Source: Clostridiales bacterium (GTDB lineage Bacteria > Bacillota > Clostridia > Oscillospirales > Acutalibacteraceae). From it: a DNA stretch of 40,836 nt. Positions 1 to 7,784 of the stretch are shown in pieces; positions within the stretch are counted from its first letter, which is position 1, and each line of letters begins with the position of its first letter. Location of the stretch: contig JAAWCO010000001.1 of NCBI GenBank assembly GCA_022793315.1, positions 1 to 40,836 on the forward strand, read 5' to 3'. The position numbers were made by a program, and so were the translations under genes. The notes under the pieces were generated by a model. It saw only the letters and a program-made list of their open reading frames with translations, was not told the DNA's origin and searched no databases.

Positions 1-328
1 CCTCGGTCACGCCGGAGGGGATGCACACGATGACGCGGGGACGGCCCATAAAGGTAGAACGCATGGCCTGCTTGATAAAATACCGCAGCATCTCGCGGGT
101 AATATCGAAATCAGCGATGACGCCGTCCTTCAGCGGCCGGACCGCGGAGATGGAGCCGGGAGTACGGCCGATCATCTCCTTGGCCTCCGACCCGACAGCC
201 AGCACGATATCATCCTTGACATCCATGGCGACCACCGACGGTTCCCGCATGATGATCCCTTTTCCCTTGACATACACAAGGGTGTTGGCGGTTCCCAGAT
301 CAATTCCGATATCGTGCTTAAAAAACAT
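1..328 (-). CDS. mreB: Rod shape-determining protein MreB (5' part, runs off the window)
   Basis: Bacterial actin homologue that polymerises under the membrane and guides lateral cell-wall synthesis. The 109 visible residues open with [20 protein letters not shown], the phosphate-1 motif of the actin fold. They continue with the family-typical stretches [22 protein letters not shown] and [14 protein letters not shown], written here without joining them. The ATG at 326-328 follows a GGGAGA ribosome site. A strong sigma-A promoter lies about 105 bases upstream. It is the last visible gene of a minus-strand block with maf and a DUF4321 gene, a common arrangement next to mre genes. Mbl is a close paralogue and cannot be excluded from the N-terminus alone. 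Confidence 0.93.
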   Translation of the reverse strand, partial: MFFKHDIGIDLGTANTLVYVKGKGIIMREPSVVAMDVKDDIVLAVGSEAKEMIGRTPGSISAVRPLKDGVIADFDITREMLRYFIKQAMRSTFMGRPRVIVCIPSGVTE

Positions 329-432
329 TTAACAACTCTCCCTTTTCTTTATGGCCCGGCAAGGCCCTTTTCTCCTTTTTATTGTCACGTATGACCAGCA
401 TACTAAAATGATTATACGCGGACGGATACCTT

Positions 433-461
433 ATTATATACTGATGTCCCGATTTTCTCAA
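433..461 (-). promoter_or_regulatory. Sigma-A promoter for mreB
   Basis: On the minus strand TTGAGA (456-461) and TATAAT (433-438) are separated by exactly 17 bases. The start point would fall near 426, giving a leader of about 100 bases. It lets mreB be transcribed independently of maf. Confidence 0.8.
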
Positions 462-552
462 TAAAAATCAGGCCGGAAACGACAAATTTCGCCTTCTTTA
501 TGAAATCTTAAGCTTTCTTCCGCCAAATCCGGCAATCCCTCTGCCAAAGCGG

Positions 553-1161
553 TCAAAAACGCGGGTCAAAGCACCGGCGCAGAAAGCGCCGGACCCGTGC
601 GCCGGGCAAGCCCATCACCGTGTAATAATCCCCCCGGATTCCGCGAATATAGCGCAGGCCGGCGCCCTGAATCCCATAGCCGCCCGCTTTGTCCAAAGGT
701 TCCCCGGTGGCAATATACTCTCCGATATCCCCCAGCGTCATCGGATAAAAGGACACCACCGCGCGGGAGACAAAGCCGCCCGCCCGCAGCAGGCGGCCGT
801 CCGCGGCGGTGAGGCGCAGCCATACCGCCGTCAGCACCTCATGCTCCCGCCCTGAAAGGCGGGAGAGCATCCTGCGGGCGTGACCGGCGTCCTGCGGCTT
901 TCCCAACAGAAGGCCTCCGGCGCAGACCACCGTATCCGCACCCAGCACCAGCCGGCCGGGACAGCGGACCGATACCTGCTCCGCCTTGTCCCTGGCGACA
1001 GCCAATACCGCCCGATCGGGGGGCAATGCGGGGTCGGGAAGCCTCTCCTCAGAGGCTGGAACCGCCTCAAATCGGATCCCTGCCTTCTCTAAAATCTCCC
1101 GCCGCCGCGGGGAGGCGGAAGCAAGAATCAGGATGGGGGCCTTTTGTACGGCTGGCGGCAT
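553..1161 (-). CDS. maf: Maf-family nucleotide pyrophosphatase
   Basis: Maf/YhdE-type house-cleaning enzyme that hydrolyses dTTP, UTP or modified nucleoside triphosphates; historically called a septum formation inhibitor. The 202-residue product has the N-terminal LILASASPRRREIL motif, the GADTVV segment with the catalytic aspartate, GKPQD, and the LDKAGGYGIQG loop. The ATG at 1159-1161 follows AGGAAAGGAG at good spacing. It begins 22 bases after the DUF4321 stop and probably shares its transcript. The location beside mreB is the usual Firmicutes arrangement. Confidence 0.95.
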   Translation of the reverse strand: MPPAVQKAPILILASASPRRREILEKAGIRFEAVPASEERLPDPALPPDRAVLAVARDKAEQVSVRCPGRLVLGADTVVCAGGLLLGKPQDAGHARRMLSRLSGREHEVLTAVWLRLTAADGRLLRAGGFVSRAVVSFYPMTLGDIGEYIATGEPLDKAGGYGIQGAGLRYIRGIRGDYYTVMGLPGARVRRFLRRCFDPRF

Positions 1162-1183
1162 ATTGCCCGCTCCTTTCCTCTGG

Positions 1184-1438
1184 TTACCGGATTTTTTTGT
1201 ACAGCAGAAGAGCTGCCGCGATCAAAATCACCTGAAGTACATTCACCTGCATTTGAAAGGAAAAACTGATATGGACAATCGCCAGATCCAGATTCACTGT
1301 ATCGAAGCCGATGCTCTCCCCCCAGGTGAGCCATTTAAGAAAATCCACCCCGCTGGTCAGTTGACCCACCAGCGCCGCCAGCACCACCGCCGCCAGCACC
1401 AGAAAAATCAGGATCAGGGTGTTTTTTGTCTTTGTCAT
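1184..1438 (-). CDS. DUF4321 family small membrane protein
   Basis: An 84-residue protein with a hydrophobic helix at each end (about residues 8-25 and 64-80) and a short polar or amphipathic middle, ending in YKKIR. Length, layout and position beside maf and mreB match the DUF4321 family of Clostridia, which has no established function. The family name rests on pattern and context, not on a search. It is probably co-transcribed with maf. Confidence 0.75.
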   Translation of the reverse strand: MTKTKNTLILIFLVLAAVVLAALVGQLTSGVDFLKWLTWGESIGFDTVNLDLAIVHISFSFQMQVNVLQVILIAAALLLYKKIR

Positions 1439-1504
1439 ACAGGCATCGCCCCTTTACACTCGTCTCCCTCTTCACTTTCATATTCCTTTCGCCCATACAC
1501 CAGC

Positions 1505-1530
1505 GGCAGGGTCATGATGGAGACCCTGCC
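1505..1530 (-). terminator. Hairpin between dut and the DUF4321 gene
   Basis: GGCAGGGTC (1505-1513) is exactly complementary to GACCCTGCC (1522-1530) with an 8-base loop. No T-run follows on the minus strand, so it may be a weak terminator or an mRNA-processing or stability hairpin. The rest of 1439-1583 shows nothing recognisable. Confidence 0.4.
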
Positions 1531-1583
1531 GGGAACACAAAACCAAAGGGGACAAAATTGCCGGCCCTGTGAGCGGAGTGCCG

Positions 1584-2024
1584 TCAGAGCCGGCCGGTAG
1601 AGCCAAATCCGCCGGAGCCCCTTCCGGTTTCCTCCAGCGTCTCCACCTCTTCCAGCGCGGGCAGAAGCACCGGCATCACCACCAGCTGAGCAATCCGTTC
1701 CCCCGGCTGGATGGTATACGCCTCATCCGACAGGTTGACCAGCCCGATTTGAAGCTCGCCGGTATAGTCACTGTCGATCACCCCCACCCCATTGGAGAGG
1801 GCCAGTCCCCTCTTCACGGCCAGTCCGCTGCGGGCAAAAATCAGCCCCACTGTTTCGGCAGAGGGCAGACCGACCGCCAGGCCGGTAGGCACCAGCGCCC
1901 GGCCGCCGGCGGGCAGGGTCAGCGACTGCTCCAAAAGCGCGCACAAATCCAGCCCCGCGCTGCCGCCGGTGGAGCGGGCGGGTATTTTGGCCGCCGGATT
2001 GAGCTTTTTGATTCGCAGTATCAT
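1584..2024 (-). CDS. dut: dUTP diphosphatase (trimeric dUTPase)
   Basis: Hydrolyses dUTP to dUMP and pyrophosphate, keeping uracil out of DNA and feeding dTMP synthesis. All five dUTPase motifs are visible in the 146-residue product: GGSAGLDLCA (1), ARSGLA (2), GVIDSDYTGE (3, with the catalytic aspartate), GERIAQLVV (4) and the C-terminal RGSGGFGSTGR (5), which closes over the substrate. Length is typical. It lies 75 bases after the U32 peptidase-family gene on the same strand. Confidence 0.97.
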   Translation of the reverse strand: MILRIKKLNPAAKIPARSTGGSAGLDLCALLEQSLTLPAGGRALVPTGLAVGLPSAETVGLIFARSGLAVKRGLALSNGVGVIDSDYTGELQIGLVNLSDEAYTIQPGERIAQLVVMPVLLPALEEVETLEETGRGSGGFGSTGRL

Positions 2025-2099
2025 CCTGTCCGCCCTTTCCCTCTCCGGCTCCCTGTCAGCCGCCGGAGTCTTCTTTCTCTGTCAAGCCTGTACAGGCGG

Positions 2100-4322
2100 C
2101 TATTGTACCCCGCGCCTGTACAAGCCGCGCGTAATTCCCTCCTGTGCCGGGCCGCCGCGGCGGTAGGCTCCTGCTATCCGGACCGCCTCTTCGGGCGCCT
2201 CGTCACTGAAGTGAAGCAGGAAAAAATCCACCGGCGGCAGTCTGTTCAGCTGATCCGCCAAATAAATCGGTGCGGAATTAAGCACCTCGACACAGCCGCC
2301 GGGCTCTTCGCACCGGACCGGAAAGCGGATTCCCTTCCGGTCCACAAGTCCTCCCTGCCGTCCGCAGACAGAGCAGGGAGTCAGGCCTTTCCTGTCCATT
2401 TTTCCTATCTCCCGAAGAGGGCAATTGCGGGCCAGCATCAACGGCAGACGGCCATAAGCAAACAGTCCGGCAGGGACCTCCATCCTCGAATGAAATGCCA
2501 TCTGATGGAAGGTCAGTTCCACCGACAGCACAGCGGCGGCCGTTCCCCATTTTGCCAGCTGGGCCGCAGTTTCCACATTGCAGAGATTCAGACCGAAGCC
2601 CCCTACCGGAATCAAACCGGCCTCTTCCGTCAGCGGAAGGGCCCCCACCGTCCCGCACAGCGCCGCTTCTGCCCCGACATCCCGGGCCAACGTCAGGCGC
2701 TGCCGGATCGTCTCCTCCGCCCCAAACATCCCCCGCGGGATTTCCACCGCCAGCGGCCCCGTCTGTGCCAGTGCCGTCAAAACGTCCGGTGGCAGGGAGA
2801 GAGGTACAATCAGCAGATCGGGGCGTTCTCCGGAGGACAGCCCTGCCAGAGCCCGCGCCTGTGATTCCTCCGCACAGCGGGCCGCCAGTGCAGGAGAATC
2901 GTTTTCCCGTTTCAGGAGGGAATATCCACGGGCCTCCACCGGCAGCGGCGCTCTCCGGTCAAAGAAACGCGGTCTGCTCTGCGCCCGAAGGCGCAGCAGG
3001 CGGTCCAGCGCCTCCCGGCGCAGAGCGTTCAGAGCGGCAGCGGAAACCATCAAGCCCTCGCCGATTTCCACCTCACAGCCGGTGACAAAAAAGGGGGTTC
3101 CTCCCGTCTTTTCCAGCTGACGGCGGACATCCTGCGGCCCCAGCTCCCGGCGCTCAGCCGCCATAGGCGGTTCTCCCCAAGCCTCCGCCCGTCTTCCTTC
3201 CCCGTCACGGACACTCAGACAGACCGGCTTGTTCTTCAGAAGAGTCATCGTGATTTTCACCGGTACGCGGGGCGTCTCCTTCGCATACAGACGGGCAAGA
3301 CGGGACAGCACCGGCTCCGCAGCCGTCACATCCTCCCGCCGTCGGACGCCGAACATGGAAGCTGGCGGCTGTGTTGGATGGTTCGGTTCTGTGCGAATTT
3401 CCTGGTCGGGCAGGGGGCTCCCCGCTGCCCCACGGCGGCCAGTATAATAACCATCGGTAAATCCAGTTCTGGAAAATACTGATTGTAAATCATCAATCAA
3501 CACCGAATGAGGCTCTTTTCCCCTCACGGCCATGGCACAGACAGCGGTCGCTGCCGCCACATATTCAGGCCGTTTCATGCGCCCCTCAATTTTGAAGGAG
3601 CGGACACCCAGCGATTGCAGGTCTGCCAGATGCTCCCGCAAAGAGAGGTCCCGGAGGCTCAGCGCTGCCTCCCCCTCGCAGGCGGGGCAGGGACTCCCCG
3701 GCGGCAGATCCTGCCGGAAGGGAAGGCGGCAGGGCTGAGCGCACAGGCCGCGATTTCCCGACCGGCCACCCAGCATAGCCGAAAAGTAGCACTGGCCCGA
3801 CACCGACATACACAGAGCACCATGGACAAAGACCTCCAGCTCACAGCCCAGGGAAGCGCACGCCGCGATTTCCTGCCGGGACATTTCCCGCGCCAGCACC
3901 ACCCGGGTAAAGCCGCTGTCCCGCAGCAGTCTGACACCGGCTGGAGTATGAACGGTCAGCTGGGTGGAGGCGTGAAGGGGCATATCCGGCGCACAGGCGT
4001 ACAGGAGGCGGGCCAGCCCCAAATCCTGTACAATCAGGGCGTCCACCCCCAGAGCGCAGGCCTCCTCCGCCAATGCAAGGGCGTCCTTCAGCTCCTCCTG
4101 CCGCAGCAGGGTGTTCAAGGTCAGATAAACACGCGCGCCCCGCGCATGGCAGGCTTCTACCGCTTCACGGAGGGAGACGCCGGTGAAGTGAGCGGCATTT
4201 TCCCGGGCATTAAAGCGGCCGCCGCCGAGATAGACCGCGTCCGCCCCACAGCGCAGGGCGGCGGTCAGTGCCTCCGGAGAACCGACGGGCGCCAGCACCT
4301 CCGCCCGAACATGCCGGCCCAA
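2100..4322 (-). CDS. U32 peptidase-family protein with DUF3656 region (RlhA/YdcP-like)
   Basis: The 740-residue product begins with the U32 barrel start EVLAPVGSPEALTAAL and GADAVYLGG, and contains the U32 signature EVFVHGALCMSVSGQCYFS followed by a cysteine-bearing GLCAQPCR. The long C-terminal part matches the layout of the DUF3656-containing branch. Members of this family include RlhA, which makes 5-hydroxycytidine in 23S rRNA, and TrhP for tRNA; despite the name they act as RNA-modification enzymes. The best start is a TTG at 4320-4322, one base after the zapA stop, so the two genes look translationally coupled. RNA modification is inferred from family knowledge. Confidence 0.88.
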   Translation of the reverse strand: MGRHVRAEVLAPVGSPEALTAALRCGADAVYLGGGRFNARENAAHFTGVSLREAVEACHARGARVYLTLNTLLRQEELKDALALAEEACALGVDALIVQDLGLARLLYACAPDMPLHASTQLTVHTPAGVRLLRDSGFTRVVLAREMSRQEIAACASLGCELEVFVHGALCMSVSGQCYFSAMLGGRSGNRGLCAQPCRLPFRQDLPPGSPCPACEGEAALSLRDLSLREHLADLQSLGVRSFKIEGRMKRPEYVAAATAVCAMAVRGKEPHSVLIDDLQSVFSRTGFTDGYYTGRRGAAGSPLPDQEIRTEPNHPTQPPASMFGVRRREDVTAAEPVLSRLARLYAKETPRVPVKITMTLLKNKPVCLSVRDGEGRRAEAWGEPPMAAERRELGPQDVRRQLEKTGGTPFFVTGCEVEIGEGLMVSAAALNALRREALDRLLRLRAQSRPRFFDRRAPLPVEARGYSLLKRENDSPALAARCAEESQARALAGLSSGERPDLLIVPLSLPPDVLTALAQTGPLAVEIPRGMFGAEETIRQRLTLARDVGAEAALCGTVGALPLTEEAGLIPVGGFGLNLCNVETAAQLAKWGTAAAVLSVELTFHQMAFHSRMEVPAGLFAYGRLPLMLARNCPLREIGKMDRKGLTPCSVCGRQGGLVDRKGIRFPVRCEEPGGCVEVLNSAPIYLADQLNRLPPVDFFLLHFSDEAPEEAVRIAGAYRRGGPAQEGITRGLYRRGVQ

Positions 4323-4323
4323 C

Positions 4324-4665
4324 TTATTTCGCCGGGCCGTCGTGATGGCGGCCGCGCAGCTCCTGCACCTCGCGGCGCAGCCGTTCCAGTTCCTGCCGCG
4401 TCCGGGTATTGTCGTCCAGATATTCCTTCATCTGCTGACGCAGATTATCCGCTGCGGCCTCCGCCTTGCGGGCCCGGTCGGCGTTGGTCAGGGCGGTAAG
4501 CACCGCCGCCATCGTCGTGGAAATACGGGGATCGCTGTCCAGAAGAACCCGCATGGCATGATCTACCTCACTGCCCACCTCGCGCATGTATTCGGTGGAA
4601 TCCTCCGATGTCACGACATAGTCGGTGGCGCAGATATTTAATTTCACTCTGTTGATAAAGGGCAT
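4324..4665 (-). CDS. zapA: Cell division protein ZapA
   Basis: Small FtsZ-ring-associated protein that bundles FtsZ filaments. The 113-residue product has an N-terminal domain (RVKLNICATDYVVTSEDS, about residues 4-21) and a long charged C-terminal helix with coiled-coil character (about 65-105, rich in E, R, L and Q). The ATG at 4663-4665 is preferred to an upstream in-frame start because AGGAGG sits 8 bases before it. It lies between mscS and the U32 gene; zapA next to U32 peptidase genes is a recurrent arrangement in Clostridia. Confidence 0.88.
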   Translation of the reverse strand: MPFINRVKLNICATDYVVTSEDSTEYMREVGSEVDHAMRVLLDSDPRISTTMAAVLTALTNADRARKAEAAADNLRQQMKEYLDDNTRTRQELERLRREVQELRGRHHDGPAK

Positions 4666-4718
4666 GGCGTTTTTCCTCCTGTGTTCTTTTATCCGTCCAT
4701 AAAAATGGCTTTTGTTTT

Positions 4719-5618
4719 TCACACCGGCGGCCAGTCAGCCTGTTCCGCCGCTTTCTCTTCTTCCCTGTCGGCGGGATGGATATGAACATCCATCTGGGGA
4801 AAGGGAATCTCAATACCCGCCGCCTTCAGCGCCGGCAGGAGGCGGGCGTTCATATCAAAGCGCAGCTCCCAGTAATCGGCGCTCCGGCACCAGACCCTCA
4901 GCATCAGTGTCACCGCCGAATCACCGTAGTCCCTGACCTCCGCCCGCGGGGGCTCCGGCTCCCGCAGTACCAGAGGATGGGCGTCGGCCAGCCCTCGCAG
5001 TATCTCCCGCGCCCGGTCAAGATCGCAGCCGTATTCCACTGCCACATCAAAATCCTGCCGCCGGTTTTCGTGAGCGGAATAATTGACGATGGTGGCCGTC
5101 ATCATCTTGGTATTGGGGATGGCGGCCCGCATGTTGCCCGCCATATCCAGATAGGTAAACATCAGCTCGATTTCCGTGATGGTCCCCGCCGCGCCGTCTA
5201 CCTCAATGAAATCACCCGCTTTAAAGGGCTTGGAAAACAGCAGCACCATACCGGACGCCAGATTGGCCAGATTCTCCCGGATCGCCAGAGCCACCGCCGC
5301 GCCCACCGCTGCCAGAACAGCCAGCAGGCTGCCCACCGGTACTCCCAGCTTATCCAGCACCATAATCGCGACCAGGGACCAGATGGCAATCCGGACAACC
5401 CGCAACGCATACTTCGTCGCAACCGGGTCCAGACTGGTGCGCTTCATCATGGCCTGAACGGGCCGGGGCAGCAGATGCACCGCCGCCAGCCCCAGCAGCA
5501 GAATCACCGCAGCTGACAGCAGACGGGGCAGAAAATTCAGTATGCCCGCCGAAAAAGACTCCCATGCCTGCTGCAGCTGGTCCAATTCCCTGCACATCCC
5601 TTCCCATACCGGCTCCAT
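4719..5618 (-). CDS. MscS-type small-conductance mechanosensitive channel
   Basis: Inner-membrane channel that opens under tension during hypo-osmotic shock. The 299-residue product has three N-terminal hydrophobic helices. The last continues into the MscS pore-lining pattern AVGAAVALAIRENLANLASG, then KPFKAGDFIEVDG of the beta domain and the IPNTKMMTATIVN motif. The C-terminal cytoplasmic region ends at the MDVHIHPADREEE stretch. AAGGAG is 11 bases before the ATG at 5616-5618. An in-frame GTG at 5628-5630 is the alternative start, and the promoter position makes it worth considering (see findings). Confidence 0.93.
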   Translation of the reverse strand: MEPVWEGMCRELDQLQQAWESFSAGILNFLPRLLSAAVILLLGLAAVHLLPRPVQAMMKRTSLDPVATKYALRVVRIAIWSLVAIMVLDKLGVPVGSLLAVLAAVGAAVALAIRENLANLASGMVLLFSKPFKAGDFIEVDGAAGTITEIELMFTYLDMAGNMRAAIPNTKMMTATIVNYSAHENRRQDFDVAVEYGCDLDRAREILRGLADAHPLVLREPEPPRAEVRDYGDSAVTLMLRVWCRSADYWELRFDMNARLLPALKAAGIEIPFPQMDVHIHPADREEEKAAEQADWPPV

Positions 5619-5635
5619 TTTCGGTCTCACTCCTT

Positions 5636-5664
5636 ATTGTAAAAACCGCGGACAGGTTTGTCAA
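5636..5664 (-). promoter_or_regulatory. Consensus sigma-A promoter for the mscS-zapA block
   Basis: Minus strand: perfect TTGACA (5659-5664), 17-base spacer, TACAAT (5636-5641). The expected start point is about 5628-5630, so the mRNA would carry almost no leader before the GTG or ATG of mscS. Confidence 0.85.
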
Positions 5665-5815
5665 CGGAATTTCCCGCTTTACCTGCCCTTTTACACCGGA
5701 AAACCGGCGACTGTCTCATACATACGCCCCGCCGGACTAAAGGATGCCGTCTTTTTGAGCCCCTGGCGCTGAAGAATCCTGCTATTCCCCCGCAGCGGCA
5801 GGAAGAAAACAGCGC

Positions 5816-5851
5816 CGCAAAAAGACCGGACGGGAGAAATCCCGTCCGGCC
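5816..5851 (-). terminator. Rho-independent terminator downstream of tadA
   Basis: Minus strand: CCGGACGGGA and TCCCGTCCGG (5826-5849) form a 10-bp GC-rich stem with a 4-base loop, followed by TCTTTTT. It ends the CPBP-tadA transcript about 145 bases after the tadA stop. Confidence 0.85.
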
Positions 5852-5996
5852 ACTGTGCCGTTTCTCTCTGTCTGACCGTCTGGCCGCCCTCCTGATGCGG
5901 CGCTGTCCCCTCTGAACGAACCCGGACCGCCCATATAAAGGCAGGAAAACATTTATTGGAAAGCTCCTGCCCGGCAGATCATACTGCCCACCGGTA
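5852..5996 (-). other. Transcribed gap between tadA and its terminator
   Basis: About 145 bases on the tadA transcript with no credible ORF. Minus-strand inverted repeats include GGCAG/CTGCC around a 6-base loop and GGCAGGA/TCCTGCC around a 19-base loop. In many Firmicutes the signal recognition particle RNA gene follows tadA, but its conserved apical loop (GGUCAGG..GGAAGGAAGCAGC type) was not found here. Could be a processed 3' UTR or an unrecognised small RNA. The stretch 5665-5815 holds nothing recognised. Confidence 0.3.
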
Positions 5997-6458
5997 TCAG
6001 GGACGGGGGCGTCGCCGAAGCTCCCGAAAAAAGGCGGTCAGCAGAGCGGCGCACTCCTCCCCCAGCAGTCCTCCCTCCCATGCGGGCCGGTGGTTATAGG
6101 GAAGTGTAAACAAATTCACCAGCGAGCCGCAGGACCCCGCCTTGGGATCCGCCGCGCCGAAGGTCACCCGGTCAAGCCGGGCGTTAATAATCGCGCCGGC
6201 GCACATGGGGCAGGGCTCCAGCGTCACCACCATTTCACCGCCGAACAGCCGCCAGCCCCCCAGGCGGCGGCAGGCATCGTCGATCGCCTCCAGCTCTGCG
6301 TGGGCGAGAGCGTGCCGGAGCCCCTCCCGCCGGTTGCGGCCGCGGCCGACAATTTCCCCATCCCGCAGGATCACGGCGCCCACCGGGACCTCTCCCTCCT
6401 CCGCTGCCTCTCCTGCAAGACGCAGCGCCTCCCGCATGGCTGCCTCTCTTGAAATCAT
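5997..6458 (-). CDS. tadA: tRNA-specific adenosine deaminase TadA
   Basis: Deaminates adenosine-34 to inosine in the tRNA-Arg(ACG) anticodon. The 153-residue product has the zinc and catalytic motif HAE (HALAHAELEAIDDA) and the second zinc motif PCPMCAGAI, plus the DPKAGSCGSLVNL loop typical of TadA rather than of cytidine or guanine deaminases. The start overlaps the stop of the CPBP gene by 4 bases (ATGA), indicating translational coupling. A strong terminator follows. Confidence 0.95.
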   Translation of the reverse strand: MISREAAMREALRLAGEAAEEGEVPVGAVILRDGEIVGRGRNRREGLRHALAHAELEAIDDACRRLGGWRLFGGEMVVTLEPCPMCAGAIINARLDRVTFGAADPKAGSCGSLVNLFTLPYNHRPAWEGGLLGEECAALLTAFFRELRRRPRP

Positions 6459-7477
6459 CCGGCTCCTCCTCCCACGATGCCCCAGATCAGCAGCCCAGCA
6501 AACAGCAGCAGGCTGATCAGAAACGGTGGAGCGGCCAGCAGCGTCTTCAGCGCCTGACCGGCGGGCAGATCCGTTCCCCCCACGGGGGCAGCTTCCCTCG
6601 GCCGGACAGCAGCGCTGCCGCGGAATATCCGGCGCTGGCGGAGCAGCTCCGCTGCCCAGGCGAATACCGCGATAACCAAAAACACCGTCAGCGTCAGCGC
6701 GTTCCCCACCGACTCTCCCCCTCTCAGCCCCGCATATTCCAGCAGGACCGACAGCAGATTATTCCCAAAATGGAGCAGACAGGCAGGCCAGAGCGAGCCG
6801 GTGCGCAGCGCCAGACTTGCGCACGCCAGTCCCACAATCAGGGCGAAGGGAATCTGCAGCACATTGCCGTGCATCAGGGCGAACAGCGCAGAGGACACCC
6901 CCACGGCAAAGCGCCGCCCATAGGGGAGCAGGGCCCTCAGCACAAAGCCCCGGAACACCATCTCCTCCAGCAGAGCGGGAAGCACCGCCAGCACCAGAAT
7001 ATTGAGCGTCAGGCTGACAGGCGACGCCTCCAGATAGGTGGGAAACTCCGGCTCCGGAATCCCAAGAAGGGAAAAAAAGGTCATCAGACGGCTGGCCGCC
7101 AGATTGGCAAACATACACAGACCGAGACCGGCCAGCAGGGACAGTCCAGCCGACACGGCATCCTCCCCCTTTTCACAGAAGCGCCGGAACGGCCGCACCG
7201 GGCGGTGAAAAATGGCGCTGGCGATCAGCATCGGCGCACCCATGGCCAGCGCATACACCACCGCATAAAACAGCAGGAAACCGGTATTGCCCATCCCCCA
7301 ATATCCGTCGGGATTGGCAGGGGACGCCGCACCAAATAAAAAGAACAGCTGGATCAGAAAGGAAAAGGTCAGCTGCATCATCGCCGTCAACAGCAGCAGA
7401 CCGACACCGAGAAAATTCCCCTCGTCCCGCAAAGCGGAGCATACGGCCCGGTAACGGTTGTCGTTCAGGTTCAGCAC
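6455..7477 (-). CDS. CPBP family intramembrane metalloprotease (CAAX-like)
   Basis: Integral membrane protein of about 340 residues with several hydrophobic helices and the Abi/CPBP motifs in order: EEMVFR (EExxxR), FALMH (FxxxH) and HFGNN (HxxxN), which form the metal and catalytic site. Bacterial members are linked to bacteriocin self-immunity, processing of prenylated or membrane peptides, or anti-sigma cleavage; the substrate cannot be read here. AAGGAGG abuts the ATG at 7481-7483, too close to serve it, but is 7 bases from the in-frame GTG at 7475-7477, so the GTG start is chosen. It is coupled to tadA by a 4-base overlap. Confidence 0.9.
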   Translation of the reverse strand: MLNLNDNRYRAVCSALRDEGNFLGVGLLLLTAMMQLTFSFLIQLFFLFGAASPANPDGYWGMGNTGFLLFYAVVYALAMGAPMLIASAIFHRPVRPFRRFCEKGEDAVSAGLSLLAGLGLCMFANLAASRLMTFFSLLGIPEPEFPTYLEASPVSLTLNILVLAVLPALLEEMVFRGFVLRALLPYGRRFAVGVSSALFALMHGNVLQIPFALIVGLACASLALRTGSLWPACLLHFGNNLLSVLLEYAGLRGGESVGNALTLTVFLVIAVFAWAAELLRQRRIFRGSAAVRPREAAPVGGTDLPAGQALKTLLAAPPFLISLLLFAGLLIWGIVGGGAG

Positions 7478-7784
7478 AGGCATCCCTCCTTTTTCGGGCC
7501 CTGTCGGATAGCGGGGGACAAACCGGCGATGGGCAGGCAGGGCCCTGTCCACCGCCGGTGATAACACCTAATTGGTAAAGAAACGGTTCTTTTATAAAGC
7601 GCCTGCAAAATCGCGGAAGGACAAACGTCCTTGAAACCGGCGCACACGATCAATCCGGGCTCATCGCAGAAGGCCGAACAGCCCGCCGCTTTTCGGAATC
7701 AGAGGTCTCCTGCTCCTTTCGGATTTCACCGGCTGCGAATATGCCCATCCGCGCCTCATCAACGTCGGGGGAAGCCGCGCTCCA
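7478..7784. other. Intergenic stretch without recognised gene
   Basis: About 307 bases between two minus-strand genes. A convincing promoter for the CPBP-tadA pair could not be fixed by eye, and no clear terminator for the upstream gene was seen. Confidence 0.3.

Noticed and set aside
1569..2864. Long plus-strand open frame over dut and the U32 gene
   Set aside because: Opposite strand to two clear genes; composition is a shadow.
5852..5996. SRP RNA after tadA
   Set aside because: The conserved apical loop was not visible on either strand, so it is not called.
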